From contig CAWHJN010000004.1 in the NCBI GenBank assembly GCA_963829705.1, positions 62,001 through 126,000 of the forward strand: DNA of 64,000 nucleotides, in the 5' to 3' direction. Both the position numbers and the translations under genes were made by a program. The notes beneath the pieces were generated by a model that did not search any database, was not told where the DNA came from, and saw only the letters and a list, made by a program, of their open reading frames with translations. This stretch comes from CAWHJN01 sp963829705. GTDB lineage: Bacteria; Bacteroidota; Rhodothermia; Rhodothermales; BA12. Positions 10,732 through 20,060 of this stretch are shown piece after piece (position 1 is the first letter of the stretch; the number at the start of each line of letters is the position of its first letter).

Positions 10732-12072
10732 TCAGGGCGCTTCGCGCAGGTGCCGGACGAGGTTCATCAGCGCCCGGGCGTCGTGGTACGAGGCTTTCCA
10801 GATGTGGCCTTTGTCGGCGGTGCGCAGTTCGGGCTGCATGTCCAGCCCGCCCGCGTACCAGCCGCCGTACTGGTGATCGACGAGATACGCCTGCGTATAG
10901 GCCCAGAGCTGGAGGAATCTGTCGTGGTAGCGCGCCGGGTCATCGGGGAATAGCTGCCCCATGAGGTAGAGCGTGTTGAGGCCCTCGGCCTGCGCCCACC
11001 AGTTTTTGGTGCTGTCGAGCACGGTCAGCGCGGTGTCGCCACGCAGGTAGTAACCCGCCTCGTAGAAGCCGCCCACGGCATCGTCCCAGCCTGTCTTCAG
11101 CGCGTGATCGACCATTGTTTTGCCTGCGCGCAGCGTCGGGGCAGGGTCGAGGCCGAGGGCCTCGGCCGCTTCGAGCATGAGGTAAGCCGTCTCCACGTCG
11201 TGCCCGAACGAGACGTGGTCGAAGTACCGGTGGGCCTCGCGCACGTCGGCGGTAGAGTCGCGGTAGGAGATGGGCTGCCAGTCGGCGGTCGAGAACAGCG
11301 TCAGCGTGCCCGGCGCGACGGTAATCGTGTCGCGCACGAGCGTCAGCATCTCGGAAAGTCGCTCGCGCAGAAGTTGGTCGGGCCAGACGTGGTAAAGCTC
11401 GGTAAAGGCTTCGAGCAGGTGGATGGACGAGTTCTGGTCTTTGGGCGGCGTGCCTGCGTAGCCGCCGGTGAGGGGCGTGCCGTCGCGCAGCAGGTAGTTG
11501 AAATAGCCGCCGCGCGCAGGGTCGTGGGCGTGGGCGTCGAGCCAGCGGAAGGCGTCCTGCGCGAGGTGCAGCGCCGCCGTGTCGCCCGAGGCCGCGTGAT
11601 ACGCTGCCAGCGCGTAGATGCCGAAGGCGTTGCCGTAGGCCTGCTTGACGAGTTGCCCGTCCGCCTCGGGCAGAGGCGTGCCGTCGCGGGCGACGAGCCA
11701 GAAAAAGCCGCCGTGCACGTCGTCCCACAGCGCGCCGCGCAGGAACGCCGCCCCGTGCGCGGCCATCGCAAGGTGCGCGTCGGCGGCGTCGGGGAAGAGG
11801 CGGGCAGCCTGCGCGTTCGTCCACACGTGCCGTGCCTGCGTGACGATCATCTTCTGCTGGTCGCCCACAGGATTCCAGCGATAATCGAACCGGCTCAAAA
11901 AGCCGCCCTGCGTGGAATCCACCGACCGTGGGTACCATGGCGCGAGCACGTCGTGCTGGAGCGAATAGGCGATGTCGCCCGCGAGCACGTCGTGCCCGGC
12001 GGCGAGCAGGGGGCGCTGCTGCGCGGAGGCAGGCAGCGCGAACAGCGTCAGCAGGAGCAGGAAGGGGCGCAT
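10732..12072 (-). CDS. AGE-family 2-epimerase (cellobiose/mannobiose 2-epimerase type), with signal peptide
   Basis: This is an N-acylglucosamine 2-epimerase / cellobiose 2-epimerase family (alpha/alpha)6-barrel protein of 446 residues. Visible motifs include ARHVWTNAQAARLF, FGHDVETAYLMLEAAEALG, WWAQAEGLNTLYLMG and WKASYHDARALMNLVRHL, which match the His-rich active site of the family. The family epimerises the reducing-end sugar of beta-1,4-disaccharides (for example mannobiose to Man-Glc) or free hexosamines. An unusual feature is the strong signal peptide (MRPFLLLLTLFALPASAQ), which implies a periplasmic site; characterised relatives are usually cytoplasmic. It lies 45 bases downstream of the GH1 gene on the same strand and is probably cotranscribed with it. 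Confidence 0.85.
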   Translation of the reverse strand: MRPFLLLLTLFALPASAQQRPLLAAGHDVLAGDIAYSLQHDVLAPWYPRSVDSTQGGFLSRFDYRWNPVGDQQKMIVTQARHVWTNAQAARLFPDAADAHLAMAAHGAAFLRGALWDDVHGGFFWLVARDGTPLPEADGQLVKQAYGNAFGIYALAAYHAASGDTAALHLAQDAFRWLDAHAHDPARGGYFNYLLRDGTPLTGGYAGTPPKDQNSSIHLLEAFTELYHVWPDQLLRERLSEMLTLVRDTITVAPGTLTLFSTADWQPISYRDSTADVREAHRYFDHVSFGHDVETAYLMLEAAEALGLDPAPTLRAGKTMVDHALKTGWDDAVGGFYEAGYYLRGDTALTVLDSTKNWWAQAEGLNTLYLMGQLFPDDPARYHDRFLQLWAYTQAYLVDHQYGGWYAGGLDMQPELRTADKGHIWKASYHDARALMNLVRHLREAP

Positions 12073-12117
12073 GCAGGGTGGAAGATGATAGAAGATGGGA
12101 ATGGAGGTCTGCCGGAG

Positions 12118-13533
12118 TTAGCCAACTTCCACACTCTGACTTCCACTTTCCACCATGAGGCCGTTGCGTCGGATGACGTCGCGGTACCAGGCCGCCGAGG
12201 TTTTCGGAATGCGCGTGCCCGTCGGAAAATCGACGTAGTGGAGGCCGAAGCGCTTCGAGTAGCCCAGCGCCCACTCGAAGTTGTCGAGCAGCGACCACAC
12301 GAAGTAGCCAGTGAGATTGACGCCCTGCTCGATGGCCTCGTGGCACGCGGTGAGGTAGCCGTTGAGGTAGTCGATGCGCCGGGGGTCGTCCACCGTTCCC
12401 GCCACGACGCGCTCGTCGAAGGCGCAGCCGTTTTCCGTCAGGATGATCTCCGGGTGATCGTAACGGTCGTCGATCCATTCGAGCAGCTTGCGGCAGCCCC
12501 ACGGCACGATGGGCCAGCCCATCGCCGTCGTCGGCCACGCCGGGTCGATGGAGAGGGCTACATCCTGGTCTTCGCTGATACCCGCGTTGCTGAACGTCGG
12601 CGCGTGCGCGGCGTCGCCGTCGGCATGCGCGGCCCGCATCGTCGTGTAATGGTTGAGGCCGAAAAAGTCCGCCGAGCCGCGCAGGAGCGCCCGGTCCTCG
12701 TCCGAGAACACGGGCAGCCGGTCGCCCACGCGGTCGCGCATCGAGGCAGGATAGTCGCCCGTGTAGAGCGGATCGGCGAACCAGCCGAGGTAGAATTCGA
12801 GGGCCCGTTCGGCGGCGGCGCGGTCGCGCGCGGAATCCGTGCGTGGCTCGCGCCAGTCGCAGTTGTTGGCCATGCCGATGACGCCGTGCTGATGCGGCTG
12901 GAAGTCGCGCCGGTACACGTCCACCGCCGCCGCGTGCGCGCGCAGCATCTCGTGCGCGGCCCGGTAGGGTTCACGGTTCGACGTGCGGCCGGGTGCGAAA
13001 ACGCCCTGCCCGTAGCCGAGGATGGCCGTCACCCACGGCTCGTTGAGGGTGATCCAGTGCTGCACGCGGTCGCCGAAGTGCGCAAAGCAGATCCGCGCGT
13101 AGTCGCTGAAAAACGCCGCCATGCGTGGGTTCAGCCAGCCGTCGTGTTCGAGCTGGAGCGCGAGCGGCAGGTCCCAGTGGTGCAGCGTCACCCACGGCGT
13201 GATGCCGTTTTCGAGCAGCGCGTCGAGGAGGTCGGAGTAGAACCGGAGGCCGTCCGGGTTGGGCGGGCCGTCGCCCGTGGGCTGGATGCGCGGCCACGAA
13301 ATCGAGAAGCGGTACGCCGTCAGGCCCATGTCCGCCATCAGCTTTACGTCCTCCCGGAAGCGGTGGTAATGGTCGCACGCCACGTCGCCCGTGTCGCCGC
13401 CCGCGACTTTCCCCGGCGTGTGGGCAAAGGCGTCCCACACCGAGAGGCCCTTGCCGCCGTGCTGCCACGCCCCTTCGATCTGGTAGCTGGCCGTGGCAGC
13501 GCCCCACGTGAAGGTGTCTGGAAAGTCGAGCAT
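12118..13533 (-). CDS. GH1 beta-glucosidase / beta-mannosidase, cytoplasmic
   Basis: A full-length GH1 enzyme of 471 residues beginning MLDFPDTFTWGAATASYQIEGAW. The acid/base motif TLNEPW and nucleophile motif ILTENGC are intact, and the family signature near the N-terminus is clear. There is no signal peptide, so it should act in the cytoplasm on imported disaccharides (cellobiose, mannobiose or glucosyl-mannose). The last ~11 codons (VESGSQSVEVG) run through a copy of a dispersed intergenic repeat (12126-12145), so the natural C-terminus was probably once shorter. It is the first gene of a two-gene minus-strand unit with the 2-epimerase. Confidence 0.9.
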   Translation of the reverse strand: MLDFPDTFTWGAATASYQIEGAWQHGGKGLSVWDAFAHTPGKVAGGDTGDVACDHYHRFREDVKLMADMGLTAYRFSISWPRIQPTGDGPPNPDGLRFYSDLLDALLENGITPWVTLHHWDLPLALQLEHDGWLNPRMAAFFSDYARICFAHFGDRVQHWITLNEPWVTAILGYGQGVFAPGRTSNREPYRAAHEMLRAHAAAVDVYRRDFQPHQHGVIGMANNCDWREPRTDSARDRAAAERALEFYLGWFADPLYTGDYPASMRDRVGDRLPVFSDEDRALLRGSADFFGLNHYTTMRAAHADGDAAHAPTFSNAGISEDQDVALSIDPAWPTTAMGWPIVPWGCRKLLEWIDDRYDHPEIILTENGCAFDERVVAGTVDDPRRIDYLNGYLTACHEAIEQGVNLTGYFVWSLLDNFEWALGYSKRFGLHYVDFPTGTRIPKTSAAWYRDVIRRNGLMVESGSQSVEVG

Positions 13534-13591
13534 GGAGCAGGCGGGAAAAGGCGGGGCACGCCTCGCAGTGGGGCTGCGAGCAGGCGCGTGC

Positions 13592-13620
13592 TTGAATTAG
13601 TCAATTCTGTTTACTAAAAT
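13592..13620 (+). promoter_or_regulatory. Promoter (TTGAAT-N17-TAAAAT) overlapped by a 21-bp palindrome upstream of the GH9 gene
   Basis: In the AT-rich gap between the divergent GH1 and GH9 genes, TTGAAT (13592-13597) and TAAAAT (13615-13620) are separated by 17 bases, a good -35/-10 pair. A palindrome of form TTAGTMAA-N5-TTKACTAA covers 13597-13617, so a bound repressor would block the promoter. The size and symmetry resemble LacI/GalR-type operators. The regulator itself is not in the window. Confidence 0.55.
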
Positions 13621-13717
13621 AAGTTGACGAAACCCCGAACGCTACGCCGCACCCGAAAAACCGCTTTCGCGGGGAGGCATGCCGCGTGCTATTCTTCCTT
13701 CAGCCTTTCCTCCTGCC

Positions 13718-15757
13718 ATGCAGCCTCTCGTTCGCCTCGCCCTGCTCCTCGTGGTCGCCGGTGGATGCGGCGGTTCCGCTCTCGCGCAGAGCCCCATCCA
13801 CCTCAACCAGACAGGTTTCTACCCGGATGCCCCGAAGGAAGCCGTGGTGGTGACGAGCGGGGCCGACTCGTTCTACGTGCGCGCGTCGGGCGGAGAGGTC
13901 GTGTACCGGGGCCGTCTGGAGGCCGCGCAGACGTGGAGTCCGTCGGGCGAGACGGTGCGGCGGGCGGCGTTTTCCGCGCTGCGCGACGAGGGCGCGTACG
14001 TGCTCGACGTGCCGGGCGTGGGTACGTCCTATCCGTTCGAGGTGGCGGGCCACGTACATCAGGAGGTGGCGCGGGCGGCGCTGAAGGGGTTTTACTTCCA
14101 GCGCGCCTCCACGCCGCTGGACGCGGCCTATGCGGGGCGCTGGGCACGACCCGCCGGGCACCCCGACACACAGGTGCTCGTCCATGCCTCTGCGGCGTCG
14201 GCGGAGCGGCCTGCGGGGACGGTCATTTCGGCTCCGAAGGGGTGGTACGATGCAGGCGATTACAACAAGTACATCGTCAACTCCGGCATCAGCACCGCCA
14301 CGCTGCTCCAGCTCTACGAGCATTTCCCTGCGTATTTCGCCGCGCTGGAGACGGGCATTCCCGAGAGCGGCGGCGCGCTGCCCGATGTGCTCGACGAGGT
14401 GCTGTGGAATCTCCGTTGGATGCTCACCATGCAGGACCCCGCCGATGGCGGCGTCTACCACAAGCTCACCACTGCCAGTTTCAGCGGCTACGTGATGCCG
14501 AACCGGGCGACGGCCCCGCGCTACGTAGTGCAGAAAAGCACGGCGGCCGCGCTCGACTTCGCTGCCGTCGCCGCACAGGCCAGCCGGGTGTTCGCTGCCT
14601 TCGAGACGGCGACGCCGGGGCTGTCGGATTCGCTGCGTGCCGCCGCGCTCGATGCGTGGGCGTGGGCACGCGCGCACCCCGGCGTGGTGTACCGGCAATC
14701 CGCCATGAATGCCACGTATGACCCGGACATCGTCACCGGCGAGTACGGCGACGGCGACGTCTCGGACGAGTTCGACTGGGCTGCGATGGAACTCTACGTC
14801 ACCACACACGCCGACAGCTTCCTCGTCGCCACGCGCCCTTTCTCGCCCATCCAGATGGCGCTGCCGTGGTGGGGCGGTGTCCGCACGCTGGGCTACTATT
14901 CCGTGCTCGACCACCGCGCCGAAACGTCGGCAGACGTGGACACGCAGGCGCTCGAGGCGGCGCTGCTGCGCTGGGTAGATGGGCTCGTGGCGCGGCAGCG
15001 TGCATCGGCGTACGGCGTCGTGATGGGCAGCGGCGATTTCTACTGGGGCAGCAACGCCGTAGCGGCCAACCAGGGCGTCGCGCTCGTCCAGGCGTACCGG
15101 CTCTCGGGCGACGAGAAGTACCTCCACGCGGCCCTCGCTAATCTCGACTACCTCCTGGGCCGCAACGCCACGGGCTACGCGTTCGTGACGGGCTATGGCA
15201 GCAAGACGCCGCTGCATCCGCACCACCGTCCCTCGGAGGCGGACGCCGTGGTTCCGCCCGTGCCCGGCCTGCTCGTCGGAGGGCCGAACCCGGGTCGGGA
15301 GGATGGGTGCTCGTATCCGTCGGCGCTGCCCGCGCGCGCATACACCGACGAGGTGTGCAGCTACGCTTCCAACGAGATCGCGATCAACTGGAACGCGCCG
15401 CTGGCGTACCTCGCCGGTGCCACCGAGGCGCTGCTGTCCGCGTCGGGCCTGCCGGTGACCCTCGGACACGCCGGGGACGCGGCGCGTCCACCTGCTACGG
15501 GCGTGAACGTCTACCCCAACCCCTTCGCCGACACCACCACGATCCGCCTCTCGCTGCGCGAGCCGTCGCCGGTGCGCGTGACGCTGCACGACCTGCTGGG
15601 CCGCACGCTCCGCGTGGTGGCCGGCGGCGAGGTGCGGGCGAGCGGCGCGTCCGACGTGCTGCTGGACGCGGCAGACCTGCCCGGCGGCGTGTACGTGCTG
15701 CGCGTGGCGACGGGGGCCGAAGTGCAGACGCGGCTGGTGGTGCGGGCAGGCGAGTAG
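13718..15757 (+). CDS. GH9 endoglucanase with T9SS sorting domain
   Basis: ATG 13718 opens a signal peptide (MQPLVRLALLLVVAGGCGGSALAQ). An N-terminal cellulase Ig-like domain (about residues 25-110) precedes the GH9 (alpha/alpha)6 domain, with PKGWYDAGDYNKYIVNSG carrying the catalytic base Asp, the His signature LHPHHRPS and the acid Glu in YASNEIAINWNAPLAYLAG. The C-terminal ~85 residues (VNVYPNPFADTTTIRLSL through GVYVLRVATG) form a T9SS type A sorting domain, so the protein should be exported and surface-attached or released. It attacks beta-1,4-glucan, or glucose-containing stretches of glucomannan. It has its own promoter/operator just upstream. Confidence 0.92.
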   Translation: MQPLVRLALLLVVAGGCGGSALAQSPIHLNQTGFYPDAPKEAVVVTSGADSFYVRASGGEVVYRGRLEAAQTWSPSGETVRRAAFSALRDEGAYVLDVPGVGTSYPFEVAGHVHQEVARAALKGFYFQRASTPLDAAYAGRWARPAGHPDTQVLVHASAASAERPAGTVISAPKGWYDAGDYNKYIVNSGISTATLLQLYEHFPAYFAALETGIPESGGALPDVLDEVLWNLRWMLTMQDPADGGVYHKLTTASFSGYVMPNRATAPRYVVQKSTAAALDFAAVAAQASRVFAAFETATPGLSDSLRAAALDAWAWARAHPGVVYRQSAMNATYDPDIVTGEYGDGDVSDEFDWAAMELYVTTHADSFLVATRPFSPIQMALPWWGGVRTLGYYSVLDHRAETSADVDTQALEAALLRWVDGLVARQRASAYGVVMGSGDFYWGSNAVAANQGVALVQAYRLSGDEKYLHAALANLDYLLGRNATGYAFVTGYGSKTPLHPHHRPSEADAVVPPVPGLLVGGPNPGREDGCSYPSALPARAYTDEVCSYASNEIAINWNAPLAYLAGATEALLSASGLPVTLGHAGDAARPPATGVNVYPNPFADTTTIRLSLREPSPVRVTLHDLLGRTLRVVAGGEVRASGASDVLLDAADLPGGVYVLRVATGAEVQTRLVVRAGE

Positions 15758-15801
15758 CGCGCGTTTCCACGCAGCCGTCGTTCGGTGCGAACGTGCCCCG
15801 C

Positions 15802-16965
15802 TCAGGCGGAAGCGCGTGGCCCGCTGGCGTCAAACATGACTTCGGCCCCGCCGACGGGGTGGCACACGTAGAGCGACGGCTCGGCGTCCACGCGCATCCG
15901 GTAGGCGGCCTCGACGGAGCGGACGAACGCATCGGCCTCGTCGGCCTCGACGAGCGCCACGGCGCAGCCGCCGAAGCCTGCGCCCGTCATGCGCGCGCCG
16001 TAGCAGCCCGGCGCGGCGCGCGCCAGGTCCGAGATCACGTCGAGCGCGGGGCTCGATACCTCGAAGTCGTCGCGGAGGCTGACGTGGCTCTCGTTCATGA
16101 GGTGGCCCAGCGCCGCCGCGTCGCCCGCCCGCATGGCCTCGACGGCGCGCAGCACGCGGGCGTTTTCGGTGACGACGTGGCGGGCGCGGCGGCGCGTCTG
16201 CTCGAGCAGCGCGTCAGCTTTCTCGGCGAACGCCGCCTCGTCCACGTCGCGCAGCGCGGCCACGCCGAAGGCACGCGCGGCCTCCTCGCACTGCCGCCGC
16301 CGCTCGTTGTAGGCCGAGTCCACCAGCCCGCGCCGGGTGCCGGTGTCGAGCACGACGACCGATGTGCCGGACGGCAGCGGGATGGTCTCCACATGCAGCG
16401 TCCGGCAGTCGATGAGGAGAGCGGCGTCAGGCTCGGCGCTGGCCACCACCATCTGATCCATGATGCCGCAGTTGACGCCCACCCACGTATTCTCGACCCG
16501 CTGGCCGAGCAGCGCCATCGCGCGCGCGTCCCAGTCGAGGCCCGAGGCGGCGGCAAAGGCGCGGGCCACCGCCAACTCCACCGCCGCCGACGACGACAAG
16601 CCCGCTCCGAGCGGCACGTCGCCCGCCATCACGCCCTCCCAGCCCCGCAGTTCGTGACCCGCCTCCTGCATCGCCCACGCGACGCCTCTGACGTACTCCG
16701 CCCACCCCTCGTCGCCGCGTTCCAGTGCGTCGAGGTGGAACGTGAGGTCGGCGGCGTAATCGAGCGAGCGGAGCGTCACCTGCCGGTCGTCGCGCGGGCG
16801 CAGCGCGATCCATACCGCCCGGTCGATGGCGATGGGCAGCACGAAGCCGTCGTTGTAGTCGGTGTGCTCGCCGATCAGATTCACGCGCCCCGGCGCACGG
16901 ACGACGATGGGGGGAGCGGTACCGTAGCGCGCCTCGAAGGCGTGCGTGACCTGTTCGCGAAGCAT
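15802..16965 (-). CDS. galK: Galactokinase
   Basis: A 387-residue GHMP kinase. It shows the galactokinase signature GRVNLIGEHTDYNDGFVLP near the N-terminus, the ATP-binding loop PLGAGLSSSAA and the C-terminal MTGAGFGGCAVALV motif. It phosphorylates galactose to galactose-1-phosphate in the Leloir pathway. It lies 19 bases downstream of the GH2 gene on the same strand and is probably cotranscribed, which fits with using galactose released by the GH27 and GH2 enzymes. galT and galE are not in this window. Confidence 0.95.
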   Translation of the reverse strand: MLREQVTHAFEARYGTAPPIVVRAPGRVNLIGEHTDYNDGFVLPIAIDRAVWIALRPRDDRQVTLRSLDYAADLTFHLDALERGDEGWAEYVRGVAWAMQEAGHELRGWEGVMAGDVPLGAGLSSSAAVELAVARAFAAASGLDWDARAMALLGQRVENTWVGVNCGIMDQMVVASAEPDAALLIDCRTLHVETIPLPSGTSVVVLDTGTRRGLVDSAYNERRRQCEEAARAFGVAALRDVDEAAFAEKADALLEQTRRRARHVVTENARVLRAVEAMRAGDAAALGHLMNESHVSLRDDFEVSSPALDVISDLARAAPGCYGARMTGAGFGGCAVALVEADEADAFVRSVEAAYRMRVDAEPSLYVCHPVGGAEVMFDASGPRASA

Positions 16966-16984
16966 GGCGGAAGGGGGTGGAGGC

Positions 16985-19789
16985 TCAGGGCCGCATCGTG
17001 AAGACGAGGGTGGGGTCGAGTGGGTAGCGCCCGAACTGCGCGCCGTAGAAGGCCACGCCGCCCGGCAGGCCCTCGTTCACCTCGAAACGCACCACGATCT
17101 CGCCCGTCTGCATCGCCTGCTCCAGCACGGCGCGGGGGAGGACGACGCTCTTGAGGTAGCCGTACGAGCCCGCCTCGCGCAGGTAACGGTCGCGCAACTG
17201 GTTGTGCCATGACAGGATGCCCCGGTGGTCGGCGGGATCGTCCGAGAGCAACCACTGGCCGGCGGTTTCTCCGTTGGCGCGGACGGTCACGGCACTTGGA
17301 AAGCGCGTCTCGTCGGTCATCGGATAGGCGTTGCGGTTGCGACCGGGGTCGTTGAGGCCCTTGCCGCGCATGTAATCGCCGTCATCGGTCTGGCCGTCGT
17401 CGCGGTCTTTGCCGAAGAGCTGCTTGGCCGACACCTCGGCGACGAGCGAGACGGATTCCACGCGGTTCAGGTCGAGGTCGGTGGGTATGCGCACGCGGTA
17501 CTCGAAGTACCCCGCGCCCGCGCCGTTGACCTTCAGGCCGTCGAGCACGTTCCACTGCTTCAGCGACCACGCGGCGGCGCTGAACGAGGCGGGGTTGAAC
17601 GGCACGAGGCGCGCCGCGCGACCGGCGACGGTCATCTCACGTGGCGCGTCGCCCTCGACGACGAACGTGGTGAAGTTGCGCTGCAACACGTGGCCCGCCG
17701 CGTCTTCGAGGTGCGTGACGAGCACCGCCACGGCTTTCTCGCCGGGCATGGTGATCTGGAGCGGCGCGAGGGGCTCGGCCATCCACGGGCGGTAGGGGAT
17801 GCGGCGGCTCGACTCGGCCCACGTCTTCTCTTCGCCCAGCGCGTTCCATCCGTAGAGTTTGAAGCGCAGCGTGAGCTGGTCGCCGTAGCCCTCTTCGCCC
17901 GTCATGAACGACGCGAAAAGCGGCACTTCGACCGTCTGGCCCGGCTGCACGCTCTGGCTCGACTGGTCGCCGACGGCCACGTAGAGCGGCGCGTGCAGGT
18001 CGCGCAGCGTCATGCCGTCGGCGAGTTCGTCCATGCCGGTAAACTTCTCCGTCCGGTCGAAGCGCCAGTAGCCGTTCCACTCGTTGACGACGTCGTGGTG
18101 CTCGGTGTAGAGCCAGCCCGCGACAGTGGGATGGCGGCGGAAGGCGTCCACGGCGCGGTGGTACTCCCAGCTGTAATCCACGTCGCCCGTCGAGCCTTCG
18201 TAGCCCCACACGTTGCCGAACTCCGAGTTGATGTTGGGCTCGCCGCTCGGCGCGTAGCCTTTTTCCCAGAGCGACGCGCCACCGGGATACGTCCCTTTCG
18301 TCACGTCCGCCAGCGCATTTTCCCACTCCCAGCCCGGCAGGTAGGCGTGCCACGAGTTGAGGTCGGTTTCGGTGTGGCCAGCGTCGCAGCAGATCGAGTT
18401 GTCCTCGACGAGGCGCGTAGGGTCGAGTTCTTTGGCGAGGCGGTACATCGACACCACCCACGCCTGCGTCTCGGGCAGGTAGCGGTCGCCCTCGGGCGTC
18501 TTCGTCCGCAGGCCCCACGTCTCGTTGAAGGTGATCCATGAGAAGATCGACGGGTGGTTGTAGTCGCGTGCGATCATCCGGCGCAGCGTGTGCTCGCCTT
18601 CCTGGCGCTGCTCTGCCGTGGGCTCGCCCCAGCCGTTGGGCAGGTCGGCCATGATGAGCAGCCCCAGTTTGTCGGCCCAGTAGAGTTTGCGCGGGTTGGG
18701 CACCTTGATGTGGACGCGCATCCCGTTGAGGCCGATCTGTTTGGAGCGCAGCACCTCGTCGCGCACGAAGTCGTCGCTCGGGAAGGTGTAGAAGCCCTCG
18801 GGATGGTAGGCCTGATCGAGCGTCAGTTCGAGGTAGAGGGGCTCGCCGTTGAGGGCGACGTACGGGATGCCGGTGCCGGGCAGATCGATGACGCCGATCT
18901 CGCGCATCCCGAAGTAGGTCTGCACCACGTCGGGCGTGCCCACACCGTCGAGGCGGACTTCGACGTCGTAGAGGTGCGGATCGTCGAGCGTCCACAGGTG
19001 CGGGTGGGCGATGGGCACGTCGAAGCTGACGCTCTCCGCGCCCCGCGCCACGCGCTCCGTCGCGGCCGGCACGCCGGGGTCGGCGAAGGTGAGCGTGAGC
19101 GTCAGGTCACTGGGCGCGGGCTCCATCAGCCGTGCCTCGACCGTCACGCGGCTACCGGCCAGATCAGGCGAGAAGTGGACGCTTTCGAGCGGCGTGGTGC
19201 CGCGCGCTTCGAGGTAGGGCGTCTGCCAGATGCCGCGCGCGTCGCCGTAGCCCTGCTTGCCTTCGAGCGTGAACGCGCGGTCGACGTCGTCCACGCGGAG
19301 GACGAGTTGGTGGGACTGCCCCGGCTTCACGTACGGCGTGATCTCGAACGAGAACGGCGTGTAGCCGCCCTGGTGCGTGCCCACCTCGTGGCCATCGACC
19401 CATGCCGTCGTGAGCCAGTCGGAGGCGCCGACGGTGAGAAACACGCGCTGCCCGCTCCACGCAGCGGGCACCTCGGCGGTGCGGCTGTACCATCCAATCT
19501 GCGCTTCGTCAGGCACACCCGAGAGCGCCGATCCCCACGGAAACGGGACGACGATGGCCCGGGGCGCAGGCAGGCCGCTCGTGGGCCATCCTTGCGCCTG
19601 GCCGGCGTCCTGCGGGTCGAACTGGAAATCCCACGTGCCGTTGAGGTTGAGCCAGCCAGAGCGCATCCAGTTGGGGTTGGGGTGCTCGGGCAGTGGGATG
19701 GACGCGGTCTGCGCCGTGGCCGCGCGCGCGTTCCCGGCCAGCAGCAAGGCAACGAGCAGGGCGAGCCGGATGGACGAAGATCGGGTCAT
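16985..19789 (-). CDS. GH2 beta-glycosidase (beta-galactosidase/beta-mannosidase family), secreted
   Basis: The 934-residue product starts at ATG 19789 with a signal peptide (RLALLVALLLAGNARAATAQ). It has a jelly-roll sugar-binding domain (WLNLNGTWDFQFD onward), an Ig-like GH2 domain, and a TIM barrel with acid/base Glu in SWITFNETWG and nucleophile Glu in NINSEFGNVWGYEG. A further beta-rich C-terminal region follows. GH2 covers beta-galactosidase, beta-mannosidase and beta-glucuronidase; beta-mannosidase or beta-galactosidase fits the neighbours. It forms an operon with galK. Confidence 0.85.
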   Translation of the reverse strand: MTRSSSIRLALLVALLLAGNARAATAQTASIPLPEHPNPNWMRSGWLNLNGTWDFQFDPQDAGQAQGWPTSGLPAPRAIVVPFPWGSALSGVPDEAQIGWYSRTAEVPAAWSGQRVFLTVGASDWLTTAWVDGHEVGTHQGGYTPFSFEITPYVKPGQSHQLVLRVDDVDRAFTLEGKQGYGDARGIWQTPYLEARGTTPLESVHFSPDLAGSRVTVEARLMEPAPSDLTLTLTFADPGVPAATERVARGAESVSFDVPIAHPHLWTLDDPHLYDVEVRLDGVGTPDVVQTYFGMREIGVIDLPGTGIPYVALNGEPLYLELTLDQAYHPEGFYTFPSDDFVRDEVLRSKQIGLNGMRVHIKVPNPRKLYWADKLGLLIMADLPNGWGEPTAEQRQEGEHTLRRMIARDYNHPSIFSWITFNETWGLRTKTPEGDRYLPETQAWVVSMYRLAKELDPTRLVEDNSICCDAGHTETDLNSWHAYLPGWEWENALADVTKGTYPGGASLWEKGYAPSGEPNINSEFGNVWGYEGSTGDVDYSWEYHRAVDAFRRHPTVAGWLYTEHHDVVNEWNGYWRFDRTEKFTGMDELADGMTLRDLHAPLYVAVGDQSSQSVQPGQTVEVPLFASFMTGEEGYGDQLTLRFKLYGWNALGEEKTWAESSRRIPYRPWMAEPLAPLQITMPGEKAVAVLVTHLEDAAGHVLQRNFTTFVVEGDAPREMTVAGRAARLVPFNPASFSAAAWSLKQWNVLDGLKVNGAGAGYFEYRVRIPTDLDLNRVESVSLVAEVSAKQLFGKDRDDGQTDDGDYMRGKGLNDPGRNRNAYPMTDETRFPSAVTVRANGETAGQWLLSDDPADHRGILSWHNQLRDRYLREAGSYGYLKSVVLPRAVLEQAMQTGEIVVRFEVNEGLPGGVAFYGAQFGRYPLDPTLVFTMRP

Positions 19790-19926
19790 GAGCGCGGGGA
19801 TGAAGGCGCGGGGAGGCGGCGAAGAAAGACGACCACTCAACGGTGCAGACGTTGATAGCGTCGTGTGCTGCCGAACCTACACCGAGATGCTGGGTGCAGC
19901 CCGGAAAATATCGAACGGGTTCTATC

Positions 19927-19935
19927 TACTTTACG
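19927..19935 (+). promoter_or_regulatory. Possible -10 element TACTTTACG upstream of galM
   Basis: The 271-base gap between the divergent GH2 and galM genes holds TACTTTACG, close to TACTTTGCG at the mraZ promoter and TACTTTG at the pyrG promoter. No convincing -35 was found at the right distance. The rest of the gap shows no gene. Confidence 0.3.
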
Positions 19936-20060
19936 AAGTCCCGCCGCCCTGCGTGATGCGCGCACACGTCGCGTGAGGTGCGCGCATGAGGAGGCCCGCC
20001 ATCGCCGGCGGATCGCTTCCTGTCCCTCTTTCACGCCGCCCCCGCGCCTTCCACGATGCG

